Made by a program: the position numbers and the translations under genes. A DNA stretch of 5,749 nt. Origin: Desulfovibrionaceae bacterium UBA930 (GTDB lineage Bacteria; Desulfobacterota; Desulfovibrionia; Desulfovibrionales; Desulfovibrionaceae). The stretch covers positions 6,166 to 11,914 of the forward strand of contig DBDO01000203.1 in the NCBI GenBank assembly GCA_002293605.1, in the 5' to 3' direction. Below the pieces are notes generated by a model, which saw only the letters and a program-made list of their open reading frames with translations, ran no database searches and had not been told where the DNA came from. Positions 1 through 4,430 of the stretch are shown here, in pieces; the stretch's first letter is position 1; the number at the start of each line of letters is the position of its first letter.

Positions 1-148
1 CCAGAGGGCTCTGCCCTCTGGACGCCCGGCAAGGGGGTGACCCCCTTGCAACCCCATTTCGAAAAAGCGGCAAGGCCGTTTTTTCGAAATGCCGGGTGCA
101 GGGACGGCAAGTCCCTGCCAGGGGGGCTGGGGGACGGAGTCCCCCAGC
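1..148. repeat. Tandem array of five hairpins (multi-hairpin intergenic element)
   Basis: Five inverted repeats follow one another with short linkers. Stem arms are 1-8/14-21 (CCAGAGGG/CCCTCTGG), 29-37/41-49 (GCAAGGGGG/CCCCCTTGC), 56-66/80-90 with a GC-rich tip (ATTTCGAAAAA/TTTTTCGAAAT), 98-105/111-118 (GCAGGGAC/GTCCCTGC) and 126-135/139-148 (GCTGGGGGAC/GTCCCCCAGC). The last two share GGGACGG and AGTCCC around the loop. Linkers can also pair: CCCGGC (25-30) with GCCGGG (91-96), or ACCC (51-54) with GGGT (94-97). The last hairpin starts 12 bp past the S1 stop codon. The array is noncoding and may continue past the left edge. It looks like a dispersed intergenic repeat of the host, possibly with transcript-end or RNA-stability roles; that role is inferred. 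Confidence 0.75.
56..90. terminator. Possible bidirectional intrinsic terminator (central hairpin of the array)
   Basis: The hairpin has a GC tip (CGGC/GCCG, positions 68-71/75-78, loop AAG) flanked by A5 at 62-66 and T6 at 79-84, inside longer arms ATTTCG and CGAAAT. An A run, GC stem and T run read the same way on both strands, which is the layout of a bidirectional Rho-independent terminator. It would end transcripts of the S1 gene about 70 bp past its stop, and anything arriving from the left. The GC part is short, so termination strength is uncertain. Confidence 0.4.
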
Positions 149-159
149 TAAAACAGGCC

Positions 160-1776
160 CTACTTTTTCTTCTTCTGCATGGCGGCTTGCAGGGCGAGGC
201 CAAGCGCGCCTATGGAGGGGGCGGGGGCTGCTTTGGGCGCGTGGCGCTTCCAGTCCTTTTCCTCTGCGGATGCGCTGCCCTCCTCCCCTGCGGGGGCAAG
301 GGAAATGCGGCGGGCTTCCGTATTTATTTCCCTGATTCGCACGGTAACGGCCTCTCCCGCGCTCAGTTTTTCCAGGCTCTTGCGGGAAGCGGAGGCTTGA
401 ATGACGGCATTGGGCAAAAGGCCGGTAAGGCCCGGAGCAAGGGTAATGAAGAGCCCAAAGGGCGCGCGCTTTTCCACTGTGCCCGTGACTTCGGCGTCAA
501 GGGCCAGGGTATCGGCAACAGTATCCCAGGGGTTGCCTGCGGCATCGCGCAGACTGAGCGAGATGCGGCGTTTATCCGCGTCCAGTTCCTTGATTTTAAC
601 GGAAACGATGTCGCCGGGCACAACGACCTCGTCAGCCTTCATGACCCGCTTGGCGTAGGAAAGTTCAGACAGGTGCGCGAGGCCCTCCACGCCGGGGAGC
701 ACTTCAATGAAGGCACCAAAGGGCGCGTTGCGCACGACCTTGCCCTGCACCACGGCACCGGCTTCGAGCCGGGAGGCGACATCCTTCCAGGGGTCTTCCG
801 TGACCTGCTTGAGGGAGAGGGAGATGCGCGCGCCTTTTTTATCCTCGGCAATACCGGTCACCTTGACCCGCACCGTATCGCCCACGCTGACGGCCTCATC
901 CGCCTGGGCGACCCTGGCCCAGGAAAGCTCGGACAAATGGGCCAGACCTTCCACGCCGGGGGCGAGCTCCACAAAGGCCCCGAAGGGGGCGAGGCGGCTG
1001 ATCACGCCTTCGCGCACATCGCCTTCATGAATTTCAGCCAACAGGGCGGTGCGGTTTTCCGCTTGTTCGCGTTCAAGGATCATGCGCCGGGAAACAACGA
1101 TGTTGCGTCCGCTTTTTTCCAGGCGGGTGATAAGGAAGGGGAAGCTTTTTCCCACCGCGCTTTCCGGGTCTTCCAGGGGGCGCAGGTCAATCTGGCTCGC
1201 CGGGCAAAAGGCGCGGCGCTTCATGATATCAACCGCATAGCCGCCTTTGACCTGGCCGGTGACCTTGCCTTCAACGGGCAGGCCTGCGCTTTTGGCTTCT
1301 TCAAGGGCCGAGATGGAGCCCGCGCCGCGTAAAATTCGGGAAAGCTTCACTTCCTGCGGGCTGACTGTAACCACATAGAGATCGACCATATCGCCGATCT
1401 GGTAAGGGAGTTCCCCTTCGTGTTCCAGTTCTTCCCTGTCGACAATACCGTCCACTTTCGAGCCGGTGCTGACAAAAATGGTGTCGCCCGTAATAGCCAC
1501 GATGCGTACGGAAACACGCTGGCCCGGCGAGAGACGGGATTGCGAACTTTCCCCGCGCTCGTGTTCGGCCAGCATTTCGGCAAAGGAGAGTTCCTCGCCT
1601 TCGGGCGCATCCGGTCTTTGCGAGGCCGCGTCTTCCGACGGGGCGACCGGCGAGGGCAGGGTGGCAGGGGACTCTTCCGGCAATGCGGAGTCCGACTGAT
1701 TAAGGGCGGCGTTTTCCCGCTCTACCGACTCTTGGCCTAGGCCGTGTTCAAGATGGGTGGAAGCCTCTGAAATCAT
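160..1776 (-). CDS. S1 RNA-binding domain protein (ribosomal protein S1-like, five S1 domains)
   Basis: The 538-residue protein contains five OB-fold S1 repeats at about residues 84-149, 165-231, 250-323, 338-410 and 425-493. Repeats 3 and 4 are nearly canonical (APFGAF, PGVEGLAHLSELS, then RISLSL). Repeats 1, 2 and 5 are divergent. Residues 1-80 are acidic, Ala/Pro-rich and probably disordered, and the C-terminus ends in four lysines. S1 proteins bind single-stranded mRNA and help load it on the 30S subunit. The main bacterial RpsA of Proteobacteria usually has six repeats and about 557 residues, so this is either a shortened RpsA or a second S1-like paralogue; I favour a paralogue. The start is supported by GAGGAGA (plus-strand 1781-1787) four bases upstream of ATG. 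It diverges from the pyrophosphatase gene. A -35/-10 pair at 1832-1837 and 1809-1814 is too weak to call. A long opposite-strand reading frame here is a shadow. Confidence 0.9.
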   Translation of the reverse strand: MISEASTHLEHGLGQESVERENAALNQSDSALPEESPATLPSPVAPSEDAASQRPDAPEGEELSFAEMLAEHERGESSQSRLSPGQRVSVRIVAITGDTIFVSTGSKVDGIVDREELEHEGELPYQIGDMVDLYVVTVSPQEVKLSRILRGAGSISALEEAKSAGLPVEGKVTGQVKGGYAVDIMKRRAFCPASQIDLRPLEDPESAVGKSFPFLITRLEKSGRNIVVSRRMILEREQAENRTALLAEIHEGDVREGVISRLAPFGAFVELAPGVEGLAHLSELSWARVAQADEAVSVGDTVRVKVTGIAEDKKGARISLSLKQVTEDPWKDVASRLEAGAVVQGKVVRNAPFGAFIEVLPGVEGLAHLSELSYAKRVMKADEVVVPGDIVSVKIKELDADKRRISLSLRDAAGNPWDTVADTLALDAEVTGTVEKRAPFGLFITLAPGLTGLLPNAVIQASASRKSLEKLSAGEAVTVRIREINTEARRISLAPAGEEGSASAEEKDWKRHAPKAAPAPSIGALGLALQAAMQKKKK

Positions 1777-1824
1777 ATTTTCTCCTCACAAGTGCAGGGT
1801 CGCGTGTATCCTTACCAGTCCGCG

Positions 1825-1845
1825 TCCGCCTAGGCAAGAGGCGGA
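1825..1845. other. Hairpin in the S1 gene leader
   Basis: TCCGCCT (1825-1831) and AGGCGGA (1839-1845) form a perfect 7-bp stem with a 7-base loop, 49 bp upstream of the S1 start codon. On the plus strand it is followed by AGGGC and then five T, so it loosely resembles a terminator pointing towards the pyrophosphatase gene. No plus-strand transcript is known to enter here. It could also be a structured part of the S1 mRNA leader. Function is unknown. Confidence 0.35.
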
Positions 1846-1898
1846 AGGGCTTTTTCAGAGGAGAGCGTGAAAAAATGCCCTTGATCCAGCAGGGGGTA

Positions 1899-1927
1899 TT
1901 GGCAAGGGCGCGACTTTGTGCTATTTG
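1899..1927 (+). promoter_or_regulatory. Candidate sigma-70-type promoter of the pyrophosphatase gene
   Basis: TTGGCA at 1899-1904 matches the -35 consensus at five of six positions. It is followed after exactly 17 bp by TATTTG at 1922-1927, which matches the -10 consensus at three of six positions, including the important TA start. The inferred transcription start is near 1934, giving a leader of about 98 bases before the ATG at 2032. The weak -10 suggests regulation, and the -10 is enclosed by a palindrome. It is a prediction from sequence only. Confidence 0.45.
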
Positions 1928-1936
1928 GCACAAAGT
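1913..1936. promoter_or_regulatory. Palindromic operator over the pyrophosphatase -10 element
   Basis: Perfect 9-bp arms ACTTTGTGC (1913-1921) and GCACAAAGT (1928-1936) flank the six bases of the candidate -10. The core reads TTGTG, eight bases, CACAA. That is the half-site and spacing of Rex operators (NADH-sensing repressor; general consensus TTGTGAA-N4-TTCACAA). TGTG-N8-CACA is also the spacing of CRP-family sites. A bound regulator here would block RNA polymerase, so repression is the likely mode. The divergent S1 gene starts 137 bp away and could be affected too. The regulator is inferred; the inner bases differ from the Rex and CRP consensus. Confidence 0.5.
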
Positions 1937-2031
1937 AAGGGCGGATTGCGCTCAAGCCGCATCCGCAGTGGAAATCTGTTCCTGATAACTAATGGTCTGT
2001 GCCTTTTTTAACCCAGTCACGGAGGAATACC

Positions 2032-2949
2032 ATGGCAGCTCTTGTCGTAGGACACAAAAACCCGGATACCGACACTATTGTTTCCGCCATAGCGGTTGCT
2101 GACCTTATGAGCAAACGCGGCGTTGAGGCCAAGGCCGTAGCCCAGGGGCCTGCGGTTCCGGAAACCCTCTTTGTTTTGGACAAGTTCGGTCTTTCACAGC
2201 CTGAAGTCGTCTCCGGCGTGGCCGGGCAGAAGGTCATTCTGGTGGACCATTCCGACCTGGCCCAGGCGCCCGCCGACCTTAAAGACGCTGAAGTCATCGC
2301 CATTGTGGATCACCACAAGCTGGGCGATGTGACCACCTCCAGCCCCCTGCTCATGTGGGTGTGGCCCGCAGGCTGCACCGGCACGGTCATCAAGGCCATG
2401 TACGACTTCTACGGCATCGAGATTCCCAAGAATATCGCAGGCGGCCTGCTTTGCGCCATCTTGTCCGACACCGTGATTTTCAAATCCCCCACCACCACGG
2501 AAGACGACAAAAAGGCCGTGGAAGCCCTGGCCAAAATCGCGGGCGTGTCTGATGTGCAGGCCCTTGGCATGGAAATGTTCAAGGTCAAGTCCGCTGTGGA
2601 CGGCGTGCCCGCCAAGGAACTGGTGTTCCGCGACTACAAAGATTTTGACATGAACGGCAAGAAAGTGGGCATCGGCCAGCTTGAAATGATCGACATCAGC
2701 ATGCTGGACAAGGTGAAGGGCGATCTGGCCGCAGAAATCGCCGCCGTAAAGGCCGATGGCCGCCACAGCGTGTTCCTGCTCCTTACTGACATCATGAAGG
2801 AAGGCTCGGAAATGCTGATCTGTTCCGAAGATGCCGGTATTGTGGAAAAGGCCTTTGGCGTGAAAGGCGACAAGAGCGTCTGGCTGCCCAAGGTCATGAG
2901 CCGCAAAAAGGACGTTGTGCCCAAGTTTGAAGCGGCTTTCAAAGGCTAA
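2032..2949 (+). CDS. ppaC: Manganese/cobalt-dependent inorganic pyrophosphatase, family II
   Basis: This cytoplasmic enzyme hydrolyses pyrophosphate to two phosphates and so drives PPi-releasing reactions; in a sulfate reducer the main source would be ATP sulfurylase. The 305-residue length is typical of family II enzymes without CBS domains. The N-terminal DHH domain carries the metal ligands in canonical order: H8, D12 and D14 (GHKNPDTD), D72 (VDH), H94 in the DHH motif at 93-95, and D146 (SDT). The C-terminal DHHA2 domain ends with the substrate-binding SRKK at 290-293. Every expected catalytic residue is present. The start is fixed by GGAGGA at 2021-2026, five bases before ATG; an upstream in-frame GTG at 1999 has no ribosome binding site. 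It is apparently monocistronic: it diverges from the S1 gene, has its own candidate promoter and operator, and is followed by a terminator. Confidence 0.97.
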   Translation: MAALVVGHKNPDTDTIVSAIAVADLMSKRGVEAKAVAQGPAVPETLFVLDKFGLSQPEVVSGVAGQKVILVDHSDLAQAPADLKDAEVIAIVDHHKLGDVTTSSPLLMWVWPAGCTGTVIKAMYDFYGIEIPKNIAGGLLCAILSDTVIFKSPTTTEDDKKAVEALAKIAGVSDVQALGMEMFKVKSAVDGVPAKELVFRDYKDFDMNGKKVGIGQLEMIDISMLDKVKGDLAAEIAAVKADGRHSVFLLLTDIMKEGSEMLICSEDAGIVEKAFGVKGDKSVWLPKVMSRKKDVVPKFEAAFKG

Positions 2950-2964
2950 AACCTTTTGATATTC

Positions 2965-2995
2965 TTCCGTAATGCCCTTATGAGGCATTTCGGAA
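2965..2995. other. Hairpin just after the pyrophosphatase stop codon
   Basis: TTCCG-T-AATGCC (2965-2976) pairs with GGCATT-T-CGGAA (2984-2995): 11 base pairs with one T-T mismatch and a seven-base loop. No T run follows on the plus strand, so it is not an intrinsic terminator by itself. Its position between the stop codon and the terminator suggests a 3'-end stabilising structure for the mRNA. Confidence 0.45.
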
Positions 2996-3008
2996 AACGA
3001 GAGATATG

Positions 3009-3039
3009 CGCCCGGTGGACTTTTTCTGCCGGGCGTTTT
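3009..3039 (+). terminator. Rho-independent terminator of the pyrophosphatase gene
   Basis: CGCCCGG (3009-3015) and CCGGGCG (3029-3035) form a perfect 7-bp GC-rich stem with a 13-base loop, directly followed by TTTT at 3036-3039. It lies 60 bp past the stop codon at 2949 and has the normal form of an intrinsic terminator on the plus strand. Confidence 0.8.
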
Positions 3040-3040
3040 G

Positions 3041-3176
3041 TATTAAAAGGGAGAAATGTTAAAGAAGTAAGCGATATTTTATGATATATAATTCAAATTG
3101 TAATGATATATCCATAAATATAGATAAATAAAAGAGATAATTCATCAAGAGATGCAAAAGAAGAATTAAGTAATAG
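3041..3176. other. AT-rich island in a convergent intergenic spacer
   Basis: From 3041 to 3180 only about 32 of 140 bases are G or C (about 23%), in sharp contrast with the GC-rich genes on both sides. The pyrophosphatase and yfcE genes point into it, so it is not the promoter region of either. It contains an exact direct repeat ATGATATAT at 3081-3089 and 3103-3111, 22 bp apart, and a perfect TATAAT at 3087-3092 with no good -35 partner. Only very short reading frames occur, for example 16 codons from 3081. I see no gene. It may be a remnant of acquired DNA, an AT-rich protein-binding site or the start of a small RNA. Confidence 0.6.
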
Positions 3177-3240
3177 CAGGGCTACCACTAGCGACAAAGC
3201 AATGCTATAGTAGCAGAGAAATGAAGATGCAGTAGCCCTG
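3177..3240. repeat. Long-range inverted repeat with inner hairpin
   Basis: CAGGGCTAC (3177-3185) and GTAGCCCTG (3232-3240) are perfect 9-bp complements separated by 46 bases. Inside, TGCTA (3203-3207) and TAGCA (3211-3215) form a second small hairpin. The element ends just before GGAGGAATAATAAT, which resembles a ribosome binding site but leads to no reading frame. It lies 42 bp past the yfcE stop codon. It could be the folded 3' end of the yfcE transcript, a small RNA, or the terminal repeats of a tiny decayed insertion; no transposase is present. Confidence 0.55.
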
Positions 3241-3282
3241 GGAGGAATAATAATAGCTTGTTTGCCTTTTGAAACCGTCCCC

Positions 3283-3831
3283 TCAACTGCAGGCCACTTC
3301 CTTGTACACCGCGCCGTCTGCGGTCAGCACCTGAAAAAGGCCATCATTGAAGAGCCCGTAAGTAGGCGGGGTTCCTCTCTTGGGCAGGGAAGGGGAGCCG
3401 GGGTTGCAGAGAAAGATGCCCTCGGGCGAGCGTTCCGCCTGGGCCACGTGCGTGTGCCCGTATACAAGCGCGTCCCCTGCTTCAAGGGGCGGCAGGTGCT
3501 GCGGGCCGAAGTGGTGGCCGTGGGTTGCGCAGATACGCAAGGGGCCGTCCGCTATCCAGGTAAAAAGAGGCATAAAGGGAAAGCCCAGCACGCTTTCATC
3601 CACTTCGCTGTCGCAGTTGCCTTTAATCGCGAGAATGCGCTCTTTGAAAGAGGCGATAAGGGCCGCTGCCGCGCCCGGGTCATAGCCCTCGGGCAGGGGG
3701 TTGCGCGGGCCGTGGTAGAGTATGTCACCAAGCAGAATGATCCGCTCGGGATCGTGGCGGCTGACGCAATCGGCCATAAGACGGGCAGCCGGGAGCGAGC
3801 CGTGCATATCGGAAAAAACAAGTAATCGCAT
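3283..3831 (-). CDS. yfcE: YfcE-type metallophosphoesterase (phosphodiesterase)
   Basis: The 182-residue protein is a calcineurin-like phosphoesterase of the YfcE/MJ0936 group; E. coli YfcE has 184 residues. The metal-binding blocks are all present in order: D8-x-H10 (SDMHGS), G35-D36, G71-N72-C73-D74, H104 within a THGHHFG block, and G125-H126-T127-H128, followed by NPGSPSLPKRG, a signature of this subfamily. Family members are cytoplasmic Mn2+-dependent phosphodiesterases, active on artificial diester substrates; the natural substrate is unknown. The ATG at 3831 is chosen because AGGAGA (plus-strand 3835-3840) lies three bases upstream and the fold starts at once (MRLLVFSDMHG). A longer frame back to 3954 would read through the hairpin repeat. 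The trm112-like gene lies 177 bp upstream on the same strand and may be co-transcribed. Confidence 0.93.
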   Translation of the reverse strand: MRLLVFSDMHGSLPAARLMADCVSRHDPERIILLGDILYHGPRNPLPEGYDPGAAAALIASFKERILAIKGNCDSEVDESVLGFPFMPLFTWIADGPLRICATHGHHFGPQHLPPLEAGDALVYGHTHVAQAERSPEGIFLCNPGSPSLPKRGTPPTYGLFNDGLFQVLTADGAVYKEVACS

Positions 3832-3870
3832 AAGTCTCCTGTGCGAGGCGCGCAGGGCAGGCACATATAC

Positions 3871-3904
3871 TTTTCCGAAAGGCGGCTCTGCCGCGTTTCG
3901 AAAA
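3871..3904. repeat. Second TTTCGAAA-type hairpin with GC-rich tail
   Basis: Arms TTTTC/GAAAA (3871-3874 with 3901-3904 and C3875 with G3900), GAAA/TTTC (3877-3880/3896-3899) and GCGGC/GCCGC (3882-3886/3890-3894) form a long hairpin with one bulged C (3876), one G-G mismatch (3881/3895) and a TCT loop. It resembles the central hairpin at 56-90 in its TTTCGAAA arms and GCGGC tip. GC-rich repeats follow to about 3952 (GGCC-GGA-GGCC at 3910-3920, GCCC-TTGC-GGGC at 3925-3936). It lies in the spacer upstream of yfcE and is probably a partial, decayed copy of the element at 1-148. Confidence 0.55.
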
Positions 3905-3963
3905 TGGGGGGCCGGAGGCCTCAGGCCCTTGCGGGCTTCGGGGCAAAGCCTCAAGTCTTTACC

Positions 3964-3993
3964 CTGTGTGAGGCGCGCGCCGCCTCGTGACAG
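3964..3993 (-). terminator. Hairpin after the trm112-like gene, weak terminator candidate
   Basis: GAGGCG (3970-3975) and CGCCTC (3981-3986) form a perfect 6-bp stem with loop CGCGC, and CTGT (3964-3967) with ACAG (3990-3993) can extend it past a small internal loop. It starts 16 bp past the trm112-like stop codon. There is no T run on the minus strand, so read-through into yfcE is possible. Confidence 0.35.
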
Positions 3994-4008
3994 GCGCGAA
4001 CGGATGTG

Positions 4009-4227
4009 CTATTTTACCGTTTGGGCCTGCCCCCCGGCGCGTTTTCCCGCTCTCCAGTCCTGTAGGGGGAGAGCCTCCTCCACCAGGAGCACGGGTATGC
4101 CCTCATCAATGGGGTATACTGCCGAGCAGGCCGGGCAGCACAGCCCTTCGGCCTTTTCCTCTTGCAGCAGTTCAAGAGAGCCTCGGCATTTCGGGCAGGC
4201 CAGAATGGCGAGCAGAGCGGAATCCAT
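4009..4227 (-). CDS. Trm112-like (UPF0434/YcaR) zinc-ribbon protein
   Basis: The 72-residue protein matches the Trm112/YcaR pattern: an N-terminal LLAILACPKC, a second C-x-x-C, then VYPIDEGIPVLL. Both cysteine pairs are intact (C11/C14 and C31/C34), so it can probably bind zinc; E. coli YcaR has lost part of this set. It is slightly longer than the usual 60 residues because of a basic tail (RAGKRAGG) after residue 60. Eukaryotic and archaeal Trm112 proteins activate methyltransferases; the role of the bacterial form is unsettled. The start at 4227 is chosen because GAGGT lies five bases upstream and the family start MDxxLL aligns. A frame reaching back to 4317 would translate the structured leader. 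It diverges from the PHP gene and may be co-transcribed with yfcE. Confidence 0.88.
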   Translation of the reverse strand: MDSALLAILACPKCRGSLELLQEEKAEGLCCPACSAVYPIDEGIPVLLVEEALPLQDWRAGKRAGGQAQTVK

Positions 4228-4236
4228 GCGTACCTC

Positions 4237-4315
4237 GCAGTTGAAAGTGTGGCTTGGGGGAGAAGACAGTGTTCTCCGGCAAGGGTAGCACCGGGAGCGG
4301 GAGCTTTCAACCTGC
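4237..4315 (-). promoter_or_regulatory. Structured leader of the trm112-like gene
   Basis: GCAGTTGAAAG (4237-4247) and CTTTCAACCTGC (4304-4315) pair over 11 bp with one bulged base. The stem closes immediately before the GAGGT ribosome binding site (minus strand). Inside, two hairpins are mutually exclusive: GGAGAA/TTCTCC (4259-4264/4272-4277) and CTCCGG/CCGGGAG (4274-4279/4291-4297, one bulge). They share the bases 4274-4277. A closing stem next to the ribosome binding site and competing inner helices are features of cis-regulatory RNAs, but I recognise no known riboswitch class. The fold is judged by eye. Confidence 0.4.
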
Positions 4316-4345
4316 ACCCCGGCGCGGCAGTCGTCATTCCATGTT

Positions 4346-4374
4346 CAGATAAAAACTGCCCCGGCCACAGTCAA
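4346..4374 (-). promoter_or_regulatory. Candidate promoter of the trm112-like gene
   Basis: On the minus strand TTGACT (plus 4369-4374) matches the -35 consensus at five of six positions. It is followed after exactly 17 bp by TATCTG (plus 4346-4351), which matches the -10 at its first three positions. The transcript would start near 4339 and carry a leader of about 112 bases containing the stem at 4237-4315. The candidate pyrophosphatase promoter (TTGGCA, 17 bp, TATTTG) has a similar build. Prediction only. Confidence 0.5.
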
Positions 4375-4430
4375 CACATAAAAGTCGCAGGCAGTGATTT
4401 TTATGGATCATTCAAGACATGAGGGAGCCC

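Noticed and set aside
37..1332. 431-codon plus-strand open frame opposite the S1 gene
   Set aside because: Its product is Gly/Ala/Phe-rich with no recognisable domain, it lacks a good ribosome binding site, and it starts inside the hairpin array. The S1 gene on the other strand has clear domains. It is a by-product of GC-biased codon positions.
1809..1837. S1 gene promoter TTGCCT-17-TAAGGA on the minus strand
   Set aside because: Spacing is correct, but the -10 matches the consensus at only two positions, so it is not reported as a feature.
1899..1949. Sigma-54 promoter suggested by TTGGCAC and TTGGCAA
   Set aside because: The GC element 12 bp downstream of the GG is missing at the right spacing for both candidates (TTGC occurs only much farther away).
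2194..2988. 264-codon minus-strand open frame opposite the pyrophosphatase gene
   Set aside because: Its His/Gly-rich translation shows no family features, and the opposite strand encodes a complete family II pyrophosphatase.
3241..3270. GGAGGAATAATAAT as a ribosome binding site for a small gene
   Set aside because: The only start codon at proper distance, a TTG near 3258, meets a stop after four codons.
3832..3954. Longer N-terminus for yfcE, starting at 3954
   Set aside because: The extra residues would come from the hairpin repeat and its GC-rich tail. The start at 3831 has a strong ribosome binding site and fits the family.
3262..4288. Plus-strand open frames at 3262-3825 and 3722-4288
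   Set aside because: They run opposite to yfcE and the trm112-like gene, cross spacer hairpins, and show no family features.
4274..4297. Resemblance of CCGGCAAGGGTAGCACC to the tip of bacterial SRP RNA
   Set aside because: The GGAA tetraloop and the flanking helix of SRP RNA are not reproduced, and the surrounding stem does not match the usual SRP RNA length or layout.
4228..4317. Longer N-terminus for the trm112-like protein, starting at 4317, with an extra C-x-x-C
   Set aside because: The extension is translation of the structured leader. The family start and the GAGGT site both fit 4227, so the added CYPC is taken as chance.
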